Notes under the pieces: generated by a model
Databases searched by the model: none
What the model was told of the DNA's origin: nothing
Seen by the model: only the letters and a program-made list of their open reading frames with translations
DNA from: Arthrobacter_D sp015752045
GTDB taxonomy: Bacteria > Actinomycetota > Actinomycetes > Actinomycetales > Micrococcaceae
Assembly (NCBI RefSeq): GCF_015752045.1
Contig: NZ_JADOUS010000002.1
Location: 62,001 to 126,000, forward strand
DNA length: 64,000 nucleotides
Direction of reading: 5' to 3'
Program-made: the position numbers and the translations under genes
Shown here: positions 1-8,272 of the stretch, piece after piece
Layout of the letters: each line of letters starts with the position of its first letter
How positions within the stretch are numbered: position 1 is the stretch's first letter

Positions 1-244
1 CGACGTCGTCGAGCCGGTCCTCGAGATAGGAGAAGTCGGGCAGGATCAGGTCCACGCCGGGTTGGGTCTCCTCGGGGAACAGCACGCCGCAGTCGACGAT
101 CAGCAGCTTGCCGCCGATCTCGAACACCGCCATGTTCCGGCCGATCTCGCCCAGCCCGCCGAGCGGGACGATCCGCAGCGTGCCCGGCTCCAGCGTCGGC
201 GGCAGGGCCCTCAGGGCAGGACCGACGCCGGCCGCGTCACTCAT
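1..244 (-). CDS. rnj: Ribonuclease J, N-terminal part (cut by window edge)
   Basis: The 81 visible codons give the start of a metallo-beta-lactamase/beta-CASP nuclease: a short leader, then RIVPLGGLGEIGRN, followed by DCGVLFPEE and LPDFSYLEDR, which are typical of the RNase J N-terminus. RNase J is an endo/5'-exonuclease for mRNA decay and rRNA maturation. The catalytic HxHxDH motif would lie beyond the window edge. The ATG overlaps the stop of dapA by 4 nt (ATGA), so the two are probably translationally coupled; dapA-rnj is a common actinobacterial pair. The remaining roughly 480 residues are not visible. Confidence 0.9.
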   Translation of the reverse strand, partial: MSDAAGVGPALRALPPTLEPGTLRIVPLGGLGEIGRNMAVFEIGGKLLIVDCGVLFPEETQPGVDLILPDFSYLEDRLDDV

Positions 245-1179
245 GGCCGGGCGATCCGGCGTGTCTCCGGGGACCCGATGTCCCATCCTGCCTCGGCCAG
301 GTCGGCGAGGACCGGCTCCAGCTCGCTCTCGTCCGGTTCGACGAGGGGCAGGCGCACCACGGCGTTCGCGAGCACTCCCTGCAGGCGCAGGATCTGCTTG
401 GCCGAGACCGCACCCGGGATGTGGGTCATCACGGCGCGCACCACGGGGTCGAGCTCGAAGTGGACCCGGCGGGCCTCCTCGAAGTCGCCTGCCGCGGCGG
501 CGTCGACCAGCGCACGGAAGGCGATCGTGGCGACCTGGGCGCTGACGCTCACGACCCCGACGGCACCTGCGGCCATCCATGGCAGGGTGAGGCCGTCGTC
601 GCCCGAGTAGACGTCCAGATCGGTGGAGGCGAGTACCCGCGTGACGGCGGCGAAGTCCGCCTTCGCGTCCTTCAGCGCTCCGATCCGGGGGTTGTCGGCC
701 AGGCGGAGCATCGTCTCGGTGGTGATGGGGATGGAGGACCGGCCGGGGATGTCGTAGACCATGATCGGCAGGTCGCTCGCCTCGGAGACGGCCGTGAAGT
801 GGGCCAGCACACCGGACTGCGTGGGCTTGTTGTAGTAGGGCGTCACGACGAGCTGCGCGTGGGCTCCGGCTCGCTCGGCGCGGCGTGCCATCTCCACCGA
901 GTGCGAGGTGTGGTTCGTGCCCGTACCGGCGATCACGCGGGCGCGGTCCCCCACGGTCTCGACGACGACGCGGTAGAGGTCCTCCTTCTCGGAGTCCTCG
1001 AGCGTCGAGGTCTCCCCCGTCGTGCCGGAGACGACCAGGCCGTCACAGCCGTCGTCGACGAGCTTCGCGGCGAGGGCGGCGGTGGCATCGAAGTCGACGC
1101 TGCCGTCGGCGGTGAAGGGCGTGACCATGGCGGCCACGAGCGAACCGAACGGGAGGATGCGGGAGGGGGTTTCAGCCAT
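241..1179 (-). CDS. dapA: 4-hydroxy-tetrahydrodipicolinate synthase
   Basis: Condenses pyruvate with aspartate semialdehyde, the first committed step of the diaminopimelate/lysine branch. The 312-residue product has the usual length and the class I aldolase (beta/alpha)8 landmarks: TTGET at 53-57, the tyrosine-bearing TPYYN at 113-117, YDIPGRS from 142, and the Schiff-base lysine K170 in IGALKDA. An in-frame extension reaches 1371, but the family N-terminus begins at MAETPSR. A TAACGT hexamer 7 nt upstream of this ATG fits a leaderless mRNA, and no ribosome-binding site is visible. It is followed by rnj with a 4-nt overlap. Confidence 0.96.
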   Translation of the reverse strand: MAETPSRILPFGSLVAAMVTPFTADGSVDFDATAALAAKLVDDGCDGLVVSGTTGETSTLEDSEKEDLYRVVVETVGDRARVIAGTGTNHTSHSVEMARRAERAGAHAQLVVTPYYNKPTQSGVLAHFTAVSEASDLPIMVYDIPGRSSIPITTETMLRLADNPRIGALKDAKADFAAVTRVLASTDLDVYSGDDGLTLPWMAAGAVGVVSVSAQVATIAFRALVDAAAAGDFEEARRVHFELDPVVRAVMTHIPGAVSAKQILRLQGVLANAVVRLPLVEPDESELEPVLADLAEAGWDIGSPETRRIARP

Positions 1180-1195
1180 GGGTAAAACGTTACCC
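1180..1195 (-). promoter_or_regulatory. dapA -10 element inside a short palindrome
   Basis: On the minus strand GGGTAACGTTTTACCC lies directly before the dapA ATG. Its 6-nt arms (GGGTAA/TTACCC) are separated by 4 nt. The internal TAACGT (1192-1187) resembles a -10 box with 7 nt to the ATG, so transcription would start at or next to the start codon. A repressor bound here would block the promoter. The palindrome is seen directly; promoter and operator functions are inferred. Confidence 0.5.
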
Positions 1196-1210
1196 GCTCG
1201 GGCGGGAGCC

Positions 1211-1251
1211 GGTGGGACCGGGCGCAGACTCCGCCGCCGCCCGGTCCCGCC
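1211..1251. repeat. Long inverted repeat between divergent dapA and acyltransferase genes
   Basis: Arms at 1211-1224 and 1238-1251 are complementary over 14 bp (one G-T pair) around a 13-nt loop. It lies between two divergent start codons, so it is not a 3'-end terminator of either neighbour. It could be a regulatory dyad or a leader hairpin for the plus-strand gene. Confidence 0.45.
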
Positions 1252-1285
1252 GGGGAGGCGAAGGTGCCTGTGGGACCATGGCTGG

Positions 1286-2467
1286 ATGCACACGAAGTCC
1301 GCGCCCCGCCGCCTGACCGGGATCGATGCGGCGCGCGGCGTGGCCCTCTTCGGCATGATGAGCACCCACATCCTGCCCCTCTACGCCCCGGGTACCACGG
1401 AGGCCACCTGGACCGCGCTGGTGTTCTCGGGCCGCGCGTCCGGCCTGTTCGCCGTCGTCGCGGGCATCGGCCTGGCCCTGCTGACGGGAGGACGCTTCCC
1501 CCACCGGGACCGGACGCTCTCCGCCGACCGCACGGGCATCGCGGTCCGCGCCGTCGTGATCGCCCTGATCGGGCTCGTCCTCGGCGGTGTCGAGACGAAC
1601 ATCGCGATCATCCTGGTCCACTACGGCGTGCTGTTCCTCCTGGCGCTGCCCTTCGTGGGGCTGCGGCTGCGGGCGCTCGCGGCGTGGACGGCCGGCTGGC
1701 TGCTGGTCGCTCCGGTGGCCGCCTATCTCCTGCGACCCTTGGTGGCCGCGGCCGTGGACCCGCCCTCTGTCGGGGGCAACCCCGTCTTCGAGCACATCCT
1801 CGAGCCGGGCACGCTCGCCGCGGACCTCTTCCTGACCGGGTACTACCCGGTGCTGCAGTGGCTCGGCTTCATCCTCGTGGGGCTCGTGATCGGGCGGCTG
1901 GACCTGTCCCGGCTCGGCGTGCAGCTGGGGCTCCTCGGCGCGGGCGTGCTCGCCGCGGTCGGGGCCAGGCTGCTCAGCGCGGAACTCCTCGGGCAGGGCG
2001 GCGGCCTCACCGCCCTCCTGGCGACCCCGGACGGTCGCCGCTACCCGCTGGAGGCGATGCTCGACGTCGGCCTTGCGGGCGTGGACCAGTCGGGCTCGTG
2101 GTGGTGGCTCGCGGTCAGCGCGCCCCACTCGGGGACGACACCCGACCTCGTGCACGTGGCGGGTTCCGCGGCCGCGGTCGTCGCGGCCTGCCTCCTGCTC
2201 ACGCGCCGGTTCCCGCAGGCGCTCCTGCCGCTGTCGGCGCCGGGGGCCATGACGCTGACCCTGTACACCCTCCACATCTGCGTCATGAGCTGGGCGGACA
2301 CGCTGGTCCCCCTGGCGGATCCGCTGCTGCTCCTCTGGCTGCAGGTCGTCGCCGCGATCGCCATCGGCATCCTGTTCCAGCGCGTGCGCTCCCGGGGGCC
2401 CCTGGAGCTGCTCGCCTCCGGTGCGGCGAACGCGGCGCGGGACGGGCGTGCCGAGGCCCGGCACTGA
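1286..2467 (+). CDS. Multi-pass membrane acyltransferase-like protein (DUF418/HGSNAT-like)
   Basis: A 393-residue integral membrane protein with about ten hydrophobic segments. The N-terminal RLTGIDAARGVALFGMMSTH resembles the first segment of the DUF418/heparan-alpha-glucosaminide N-acetyltransferase-like superfamily, whose members are thought to move acyl groups across or at the membrane. Substrate is unknown. The start MHTKSAPRR directly precedes this conserved segment; a longer reading upstream would run through the dapA promoter. It is divergent from dapA and convergent with the small membrane protein at 2492. Confidence 0.7.
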   Translation: MHTKSAPRRLTGIDAARGVALFGMMSTHILPLYAPGTTEATWTALVFSGRASGLFAVVAGIGLALLTGGRFPHRDRTLSADRTGIAVRAVVIALIGLVLGGVETNIAIILVHYGVLFLLALPFVGLRLRALAAWTAGWLLVAPVAAYLLRPLVAAAVDPPSVGGNPVFEHILEPGTLAADLFLTGYYPVLQWLGFILVGLVIGRLDLSRLGVQLGLLGAGVLAAVGARLLSAELLGQGGGLTALLATPDGRRYPLEAMLDVGLAGVDQSGSWWWLAVSAPHSGTTPDLVHVAGSAAAVVAACLLLTRRFPQALLPLSAPGAMTLTLYTLHICVMSWADTLVPLADPLLLLWLQVVAAIAIGILFQRVRSRGPLELLASGAANAARDGRAEARH

Positions 2468-2491
2468 CGGGGGCCGTGTCGGCGTCCGGCG

Positions 2492-3001
2492 TCAGTCCTG
2501 CCGGCGCGCGGTGCCCGCTCCGTGCCGGCGGTACAGTTTCGCGGCGTCGCGCATCGCCCGCCGGGCCCGCTTCCGATCGCCGGCGGCGTCGTAGGCGCAG
2601 GAGAGCCTGAACCAGCTCCGCCAGTTCTCCGGGTCGGCCTCCGCCTCGGCCTGGAAAGCGGGGAAGGCGGCGTCGGCCGCGGACCGCACGATCCGCCCGG
2701 CGGGAGTCCTCGGCAGGTCGTCGACGGGCAGGCCGCCCTCGGCGTCGAGCCGGCGGGCCATCTGCTCGGTCCGTGCGCCGAAGAGCAGTTCCCGGATCAG
2801 GGCCCACGCTCCGATGCACGGGAGCAGCAGGTACCCGACGCCCAGGGCCTTGGCCACGGGCTCGGGGTCGCCGAGGAGCAGGAAGCTGCGCTGGAAGGCG
2901 ACCACCAGCCAGAAGACGAGGAGCGCCGTGACGAGCAGGACGCCGACCTTGGCCTTGTGCTGCCGGTAGAACCCGAGCACCGGATGCGTCGGCGGGGTCA
3001 T
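2492..3001 (-). CDS. Small membrane protein with TPR-like tail
   Basis: 169 residues of unknown function. Two hydrophobic segments near residues 18-36 and 52-70 anchor it in the membrane. The C-terminal part (DPENWRSWFRLSCAYDAAGDRKRARRAMRDAAKLYRR) reads like one TPR-type helical repeat and would lie on the cytoplasmic side. Its ATG overlaps the dapB stop by 4 nt, so it is probably co-expressed with dapB, but nothing in the sequence links it to lysine synthesis. Confidence 0.65.
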   Translation of the reverse strand: MTPPTHPVLGFYRQHKAKVGVLLVTALLVFWLVVAFQRSFLLLGDPEPVAKALGVGYLLLPCIGAWALIRELLFGARTEQMARRLDAEGGLPVDDLPRTPAGRIVRSAADAAFPAFQAEAEADPENWRSWFRLSCAYDAAGDRKRARRAMRDAAKLYRRHGAGTARRQD

Positions 3002-3771
3002 GAACCGGTTCCGCCGATCTGCAGGTCCAGATAGCCGTCGAGTCCGACGGTCAGGCCGGGGTGCCGGGCCACCGAGCGGATCCCGAGCAGGACGCCGGGC
3101 ATGAACGAGGCACGGTCGAAGGAATCGTGGCGGATGGTCAGCTGCTCGCCCGTGCTCCCGAACAGGACCTCCTGATGGGCCGTCAGACCGCGGAGCCGCA
3201 CGGAGTGCACGGGGACGCCGTCCACGCTCGCACCGCGCGCCCCCTCGAGCTGGTCCCGCGTCGCGTCCGGCGCGTCCGGCACACCCGCGGCGGCCCGCGC
3301 CGCGGCCACGAGCTGGGCGGTCCGCACGGCGGTGCCGGAGGGGGCGTCCACCTTGTCCGGGTGGTGGAGCTCGACGATCTCGACGGAGTCGAAGTAGCGG
3401 GCCGCGGCGGCGGCGAAGGCCGTGGCGAGGACGGACCCGAGCGCGAAGTTCGGCGCGATCAGCACACCCGTGGCGGGCGTCTCCTCCAGCAGGACCTCCA
3501 GGCGGGCCAGGCGATCGGCGGTCCAGCCCGTCGTCCCGACGACGGCGTGCATGCCGTGCTCGACGGCGAAGCCGACGTTCCCGACCGTGGCGTCCGGGAC
3601 GGTCAGGTCGACGACGACGCGCGCACCGGCGGAGACGAGCGATTCCAGGGGATCGCCGCTGCCGAGGGCGGCGACGAGCTCGAGGTCGTCCGCCGCCTGG
3701 ACCGCACGGACGGCCTCGGCCCCCATGCGTCCCCTGGCACCCAGCACGGCCACGGGCAGTAGTTCAGTCAT
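2998..3771 (-). CDS. dapB: 4-hydroxy-tetrahydrodipicolinate reductase
   Basis: NAD(P)H-dependent second enzyme of the diaminopimelate branch. The 257-residue protein has the Rossmann motif GARGRMG at 11-17, a VVGTTGW loop, APNFALGS, and the signature ELHHPDKVDAPSGTA with H136-H137, K140 and SGT 145-147 that bind and protonate the substrate. The length is typical. It is expressed upstream of the small membrane protein with a 4-nt overlap. It sits only 10 nt after moaE on the same strand, so it may be read from the molybdenum-cofactor cluster as well as from a promoter of its own. Confidence 0.96.
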   Translation of the reverse strand: MTELLPVAVLGARGRMGAEAVRAVQAADDLELVAALGSGDPLESLVSAGARVVVDLTVPDATVGNVGFAVEHGMHAVVGTTGWTADRLARLEVLLEETPATGVLIAPNFALGSVLATAFAAAAARYFDSVEIVELHHPDKVDAPSGTAVRTAQLVAAARAAAGVPDAPDATRDQLEGARGASVDGVPVHSVRLRGLTAHQEVLFGSTGEQLTIRHDSFDRASFMPGVLLGIRSVARHPGLTVGLDGYLDLQIGGTGS

Positions 3772-3781
3772 GCCCTCAAGC

Positions 3782-4219
3782 CTACTGTTCCGCTCCTGCC
3801 CCGACCCATTCCACGCTGCCGTCCGTGAAGAACTGCTCCTTCCAGATGGGGACGCGCTCCTTCACGAGGTCGACGAGGTCCGAGCAGGCCCGGAACGCCT
3901 CTCCGCGGTGTGCGGCCCCGACCGCGGCGACGAGCGCCTGGTCCCCGATAGCGAGGGGTCCCACGCGGTGCGCCACCCAGATCCGGATGCCTTCGTGGCG
4001 GGCGGCGATCTCCTCCGCGACCTCGCGGATCACGCGTTCGGCGCTCGGGTGCGCCGAATAGCTCAGCGAGCTGACGTCGCGGCCGCCGTCGTGGTCCCTC
4101 ACGACGCCGCTGAAGCCGACCACGGCCCCGCAGTACGGGGAGTCGACGCCGGCGTGCGCCTCCTCGGGGGTGATCGGGGTGTCGGCGACGGCGGCGTGCA
4201 CTACTTCACCGGTGGTCAT
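3782..4219 (-). CDS. moaE: Molybdopterin synthase catalytic subunit
   Basis: The large subunit of molybdopterin synthase converts cyclic pyranopterin monophosphate to molybdopterin using the MoaD thiocarboxylate. The 145 residues contain CGAVVGFSGVVRDHDGG, LSYSAHPSAERVI, the HRVG motif and the GAAHRGEAF/LVKERVPIWKEQ region that carries the active-site lysines. The start MTTGEV matches the family length; 21 further codons upstream are non-family sequence within the preceding gene. It overlaps that gene by 14 nt. The partner moaD lies in the divergent arm of the cluster. Confidence 0.94.
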   Translation of the reverse strand: MTTGEVVHAAVADTPITPEEAHAGVDSPYCGAVVGFSGVVRDHDGGRDVSSLSYSAHPSAERVIREVAEEIAARHEGIRIWVAHRVGPLAIGDQALVAAVGAAHRGEAFRACSDLVDLVKERVPIWKEQFFTDGSVEWVGAGAEQ

Positions 4220-4691
4220 TGTGGCCTTCCAGCTGGGAGCAGATGTGGTCGATGAGGGGCGCGAGGACCGCGAGGCCGTCACGGACGCCCCCGGGCGATC
4301 CGGGCAGGTTGATGACGAACGTCGAGCCCGCGGTCCCCGCCAGTCCGCGGCTGAGGGCGGCCGTCGGGACGGTGTCGGCTCCGGCGCGGCGGATGGCCTC
4401 CATGATGCCCGGCAGGCTGCGCGTCAGGTACGGCGCCGTCTGTTCGGGTGTGGCGTCGTCGGGGCTGAGCCCCGTCCCCCCGCTGGTGATGAGCACCGCC
4501 GGGCGGGCCTCCAGGGCGGCGCCGATCGCGGTGCCGACGGCGTCTCCGTCGGGGACCACGACGGCGTCAGCGACGGCGTAGCCGTGGTCGTAGAGCCAGT
4601 GGGCGATGGCCGGGCCGCACTCGTCCTCGTAGGTGCCGGCGGCGGCCCGGGTGGAGGCGATGACGACGGCGGCGGTGCGCAGCGGTGTCAT
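4206..4691 (-). CDS. Molybdopterin adenylyltransferase-type protein (MogA/MoaB family)
   Basis: A 161-residue protein of the MoaB/Mog fold that binds molybdopterin and, in MogA-type members, adenylates it before molybdate insertion by MoeA. The family landmarks are LITSGGTGLSPDDATPEQT (the conserved TSGGTG loop) and the FVINLPGSPGGVRD segment. Start MTPLRTAAV overlaps the moaC stop by 4 nt and the gene overlaps moaE by 14 nt, so translation is probably coupled. MogA and MoaB cannot be separated from sequence alone. Confidence 0.9.
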   Translation of the reverse strand: MTPLRTAAVVIASTRAAAGTYEDECGPAIAHWLYDHGYAVADAVVVPDGDAVGTAIGAALEARPAVLITSGGTGLSPDDATPEQTAPYLTRSLPGIMEAIRRAGADTVPTAALSRGLAGTAGSTFVINLPGSPGGVRDGLAVLAPLIDHICSQLEGHNDHR

Positions 4692-5173
4692 ACGGCCCAG
4701 TCCCCGCTCTTGCCGCCGGACTTCGAGAGCACGCGCGTGCCGGTGATGACCGCGTGCTTGTCCACGGCCTTGATCATGTCGTAGAGGGTCAGCGCGGCGA
4801 CGGATGCGGCCGTCAGGGCCTCCATCTCGACGCCGGTGAGCGAGGTCGTCTTCACGAGCACGACGACCCGCACGCGGCCGCCGTCGGGCTCGAAGTCGAC
4901 GGTCACCCTGGACAGCGGCAGCGGATGGCACAGCGGGATCAGGGTGGAGGTCTGCTTGGCCGCCATGATGCCGGCCACGCGGGCGACGGCGAGGGCGTCA
5001 CCCTTCGGCAGGCTGCCGTCGGCGATGAGCGCGACGACGTCGGGCGTGGTCTCGAGGGTCGCCTCGGCGACGGCCTGGCGGACGGTCGCCTGCTTGCCGG
5101 AGACATCGACCATGTGGGCGGTGCCGTCGGATCGGACGTGGGACAGTCCCTCGGTGGGGGGTGGAGTACTCAT
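4688..5173 (-). CDS. moaC: Cyclic pyranopterin monophosphate synthase
   Basis: Converts the MoaA product to cyclic pyranopterin monophosphate. The 161-residue protein shows the conserved HMVDVSGK start region, IPLCHPLPL with its active-site histidine, TGVEMEALTA and MIKAVDK. The length is standard. The ATG overlaps the end of moeA by 4 nt and the stop overlaps the next gene by 4 nt, so moeA-moaC-mogA/moaB-moaE forms one tightly packed minus-strand transcript. Confidence 0.96.
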   Translation of the reverse strand: MSTPPPTEGLSHVRSDGTAHMVDVSGKQATVRQAVAEATLETTPDVVALIADGSLPKGDALAVARVAGIMAAKQTSTLIPLCHPLPLSRVTVDFEPDGGRVRVVVLVKTTSLTGVEMEALTAASVAALTLYDMIKAVDKHAVITGTRVLSKSGGKSGDWAV

Positions 5174-6489
5174 GATGGAGTCCTTTCTGCGGAGTCCATT
5201 CCACCAGATCCGGCCCGGTCCGCGCGGACCGGGTCCTCGGTTGCCAGGAGATCCGACGGTATGGGCCCGATGAGCGTGACCTCGACCCGGTCACCGGCGG
5301 CGAGCGAGGCAACGCCCTCGGGCAGGTGGACGAGGCAGTTGGCGGCGGCCAGGGCGTGCAGCAGATGGGACCCGGGCCCGCCCACGAGCGCCACCCTGCC
5401 GTCGCGGTAGACGCCGCGGCGTACCTGGTGCTTGGCGGGAGGGCTGTCGACGCCCTCGGCGAGAACCGCCTCCAGCACGGGGCGGGGCGCCGGGACGCCG
5501 GTCATCCCATGGAGGGCGGGCCGCAGGAACATCTCGAAAGAGACCATCGCGCTCACCGGGTTGCCGGGGAACCCGAGGAACGGGACACCGGAGATGGTGC
5601 CGTGCGCCTGGGGTCCGCCCGGCTGCAGGGCCACCGAGGAGAACTCCACGCGGCTCGCCGCGAGCGCCTGCTTCACCACCTCGTAGGCGCCCTGGCTGAT
5701 GCCCCCGGTACTGAGGACGAGGTCGGCGCTGTCCGCGGTGATGGCGGCGAACGCCTCCCGGAGCACCGCCGGATCGTCCCCGAGCAGACGGTGACAGGTG
5801 ACGTCCACGCCCGCCTCCCGCAGCGCCGCCTCGAGGAGGGTCGTGTTGGCGTCGTAGATCCTTCCCGGGGCGAGGGCGGAGCCGGGCTCGGCCACCTCGT
5901 CGCCGGTCGACAGGAGCAGCACGCGGAAGCGCGGGACCACGCGGACCTCACCCACCCCGCAGGCGGCGAGGAGCCCGAGCTGGGCGGCGCCGAGCAGCGT
6001 GCCGGCCCGGAGTGCGATCCCACCCTCGGCGATGTCGCTGCCGGTCCGCCGCACGTACGATCCGGCGTCGATGCCGCCGGGGAGGCGCACGGTGGGGTTC
6101 CCCTCTGCCCGCTCCGCTGCGGAGTAGAACCGGGCGGGCTGTGCCCGCTCGATGGGCACGACGGCGGCCGCGCCGGCCGGCAACATGGCGCCGGTCATGA
6201 TCGGGGCTGCCGTCCCCGGATCGAGAGGAGACGGCACGGAGCCTGCCGGGATGGGGTCGGCCACGACCAGCGGGGCCGTCCCCGCGAGGTCGGCGGCGTG
6301 GACCGCATACCCGTCCATCTGGGAGTTGTCGAAGGGCGGGAGGCTGACCGGCGCGTGCACGTCCTCCAGCAGCGCCCGGCCGAGGGCCTCGCGCAGCGGG
6401 AGGACGTCCGCTGCCGCGCGCCGGTACCCGGCGGCCGAGTGCAGGAGTCCGGCCACGGCGGCCTGGTGTTCGGCGACGGTTCGTCTCAT
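5170..6489 (-). CDS. moeA: Molybdopterin molybdenumtransferase
   Basis: Inserts molybdenum into adenylated molybdopterin. The 439-residue product has the MoeA N-terminal FDNSQMDGYAV (53-63), GAMLPAGAAAVVPIE, the central GDEVAEPG and VLSTGGISQGAYE (the TGG loop of the MoaB-like domain), the GFPGNPVSA motif and a C-terminal beta domain. It leads the minus-strand operon moeA-moaC-mogA/moaB-moaE. The gene upstream on the same strand is the membrane molybdoenzyme that would use the cofactor, 54 nt away. Confidence 0.95.
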   Translation of the reverse strand: MRRTVAEHQAAVAGLLHSAAGYRRAAADVLPLREALGRALLEDVHAPVSLPPFDNSQMDGYAVHAADLAGTAPLVVADPIPAGSVPSPLDPGTAAPIMTGAMLPAGAAAVVPIERAQPARFYSAAERAEGNPTVRLPGGIDAGSYVRRTGSDIAEGGIALRAGTLLGAAQLGLLAACGVGEVRVVPRFRVLLLSTGDEVAEPGSALAPGRIYDANTTLLEAALREAGVDVTCHRLLGDDPAVLREAFAAITADSADLVLSTGGISQGAYEVVKQALAASRVEFSSVALQPGGPQAHGTISGVPFLGFPGNPVSAMVSFEMFLRPALHGMTGVPAPRPVLEAVLAEGVDSPPAKHQVRRGVYRDGRVALVGGPGSHLLHALAAANCLVHLPEGVASLAAGDRVEVTLIGPIPSDLLATEDPVRADRAGSGGMDSAERTPS

Positions 6490-6543
6490 GGGTTGCCTTC
6501 CGCGCGCTGGTGTCGGCGAGCCGGACCGCCCGGATGGCGTGGC

Positions 6544-8097
6544 CTAGGTCACCGTGAACGTTACCGTGTGCAGCCCTTCGGCGCCGTCCGGTGCCGGGGC
6601 GGCGGGGTCCGCGGACTGCACCCCGCCCTCACGGTCCAGCGCCCGCGCCTGGAGGGTGTGCGACCCGGCCGGCAGCCGCAGCGTGGCGGTGTACTGGCAC
6701 CAGGTGTCGGCGGAGATCGGTCTTGCGAGCGTGGCACGCTGCCAGGCCCCGCCGTCGGCCCTCACCTCGACGGCCTCGACCCCCCTGTGCTGCGCCCAGG
6801 CCACACCGCCGACGACGACGTCGCCGGCGGGGACGCTCGCGTTCGCGCGGGGCACGTCGATCCTGGAGGACGTCTTGACCGGGCCGCGCTCGGACCAGCC
6901 GCGGGTGGACCAGTACGCCGTGTCGTCGGCGAAGCGGGTGACCTTCAGCTCGGTCACCCACTTCGTCGCGGACACGAAGCCGTACAGCCCCGGGACCACG
7001 AGCCGGACCGGGAAGCCGTGCTCCACGGGCAGCGGCTCGCCGTTCATGCCGACGGCGAGCAGCGAGTCCCTCGCGTCGGTCAGTGCCTCCAGGGGCGTGC
7101 CGGCGGTGAAGCCGTCGACGCTCCGTGAGAGCACCATGTCGGCCTCAGGCCGCACCCCGGCCCGGGCGAGGAGCTCGCGCACGGGCCACCCGAGCCAGCG
7201 GGCGTTGCCGGTCAGGTCTCCGCCGACGGTGTTCGACACGCAGGCCAGGGTCACGTGGCGCTCGATCAGGGGTAGCGCGAGCAGTTCCGCGAACGTGATC
7301 CTGATCTCCCGGTCCACGAGTCCCGTCACGGTGAGGGACCACTCCGCGGCGTCGAGGACCGGCACCACGAGCGCGGTGTCGATCCGGTAGAAGTCCGCCA
7401 CCGGCGTCACGAGTTCGCTGATGCCCTCGATGCCGAGGTCCGCCCCCTCGGGGACGAAGGACCCCTCCGGAGGTGGGGCCGCCCCGGCGGGTGCGGGCAG
7501 CGTGATCGACGAGCGCTGCTGCGTCACGGCGGACTGGGAGGACCGCACCCCGGTGGCTGCCGCCCCGGTGGCGACGGCGACGGCGGCTGTGCCTCCGGCC
7601 GCCTGGAGGAACCGGCGGCGTGCCGGGAGCGGGCCTTCCGCGCCGTCGTCGCCCGCCCCGGCCCACGCCCTCAACGCCCGGATGAGTGCGGCCAGGACGA
7701 GGATCGCGACGAGCGTGGCGACCGCCGGCGCCACGAAGGAGACGGCGGAGGATTGCGGCCGCGAGCTGACGGCGAGCGCGCCGAGTACCCCGAAGCCGAC
7801 GACGACCGCCCGGCCGGCGAAGGCCCGCCGGTATTCGAGCACTCCGGCGGCGAGGGCGATCCCGGTGATGACGGCGGCGATCGTCGCCAGGAGGACGGCC
7901 TTGTCCGCGGTCCCGAACCAGGCGATCGCCCAGTCCTTGACCGCCGGCGGCACGACGTCGATGACGGAGGAGCCCACCGCGGTGACCGGGGTGACGGAGG
8001 GGCTGAGCGCGGCTGCCGCGAGCTCGCCGGCGATGACCCCCAGCCCCACCGACAGGGCTCCGGAGACGGCGGCCCACGCCTGGGGTCTCATGCTCAC
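6544..8097 (-). CDS. Membrane-anchored molybdopterin-dependent oxidoreductase (sulfite oxidase/YedY fold)
   Basis: 517 residues. About four to five hydrophobic segments fill residues 8-145; then ARRRFLQAAGG near 159-169 resembles a twin-arginine signal before a short hydrophobic run. A SUOX-type molybdopterin domain follows, with RHVTLACVSNTVGGDL, where C286 should ligate molybdenum, and then GLYGFVSATKWVTEL. The C-terminal part is an immunoglobulin-like dimerisation domain. No heme-binding domain is evident. The fold predicts an extracytoplasmic oxidoreductase. The substrate and electron acceptor are unknown, and the multi-pass segment may pass electrons to the membrane. It lies directly beside the cofactor genes. 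Confidence 0.87.
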   Translation of the reverse strand: MSMRPQAWAAVSGALSVGLGVIAGELAAAALSPSVTPVTAVGSSVIDVVPPAVKDWAIAWFGTADKAVLLATIAAVITGIALAAGVLEYRRAFAGRAVVVGFGVLGALAVSSRPQSSAVSFVAPAVATLVAILVLAALIRALRAWAGAGDDGAEGPLPARRRFLQAAGGTAAVAVATGAAATGVRSSQSAVTQQRSSITLPAPAGAAPPPEGSFVPEGADLGIEGISELVTPVADFYRIDTALVVPVLDAAEWSLTVTGLVDREIRITFAELLALPLIERHVTLACVSNTVGGDLTGNARWLGWPVRELLARAGVRPEADMVLSRSVDGFTAGTPLEALTDARDSLLAVGMNGEPLPVEHGFPVRLVVPGLYGFVSATKWVTELKVTRFADDTAYWSTRGWSERGPVKTSSRIDVPRANASVPAGDVVVGGVAWAQHRGVEAVEVRADGGAWQRATLARPISADTWCQYTATLRLPAGSHTLQARALDREGGVQSADPAAPAPDGAEGLHTVTFTVT

Positions 8098-8229
8098 TGG
8101 GGGGATCCCTGCCTCTCGTCACGTCCCGGCCGCTCTGCCGTCCGGCAGGGCAGGTCCGCCCGTTACACGACCGCGGGTGGGCGGAGGTTCCCCCGCGTTC
8201 TACAGGGCCGCGGCGCCGGGCGGAAGACC

Positions 8230-8272
8230 CGCCCTCGGCGACCCCGGGTAGGGCGGGGGCCCGCCGAGGGCG
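8230..8272. repeat. 11-bp inverted repeat upstream of moaA
   Basis: Arms at 8230-8240 and 8262-8272 (CGCCCTCGGCG/CGCCGAGGGCG) are perfectly complementary around a 21-nt spacer. It ends at the presumed moaA -10 element and lies between divergent moaA and the molybdoenzyme gene. It could be a protein-binding dyad for the cofactor genes or a structured leader for the minus-strand transcript. I do not recognise a molybdenum-cofactor riboswitch in it. Confidence 0.45.

Noticed and set aside
241..1371. A longer dapA reading that starts at 1371
   Set aside because: The first 64 codons have no DapA similarity and run across the divergent promoter region and the opposite acyltransferase start; MAETPSR fits the family and lies after a -10 box.
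8230..8272. Molybdenum-cofactor riboswitch upstream of moaA
   Set aside because: Only a simple dyad is present, without the conserved multi-stem core, and moaA appears leaderless, leaving no leader for a riboswitch.
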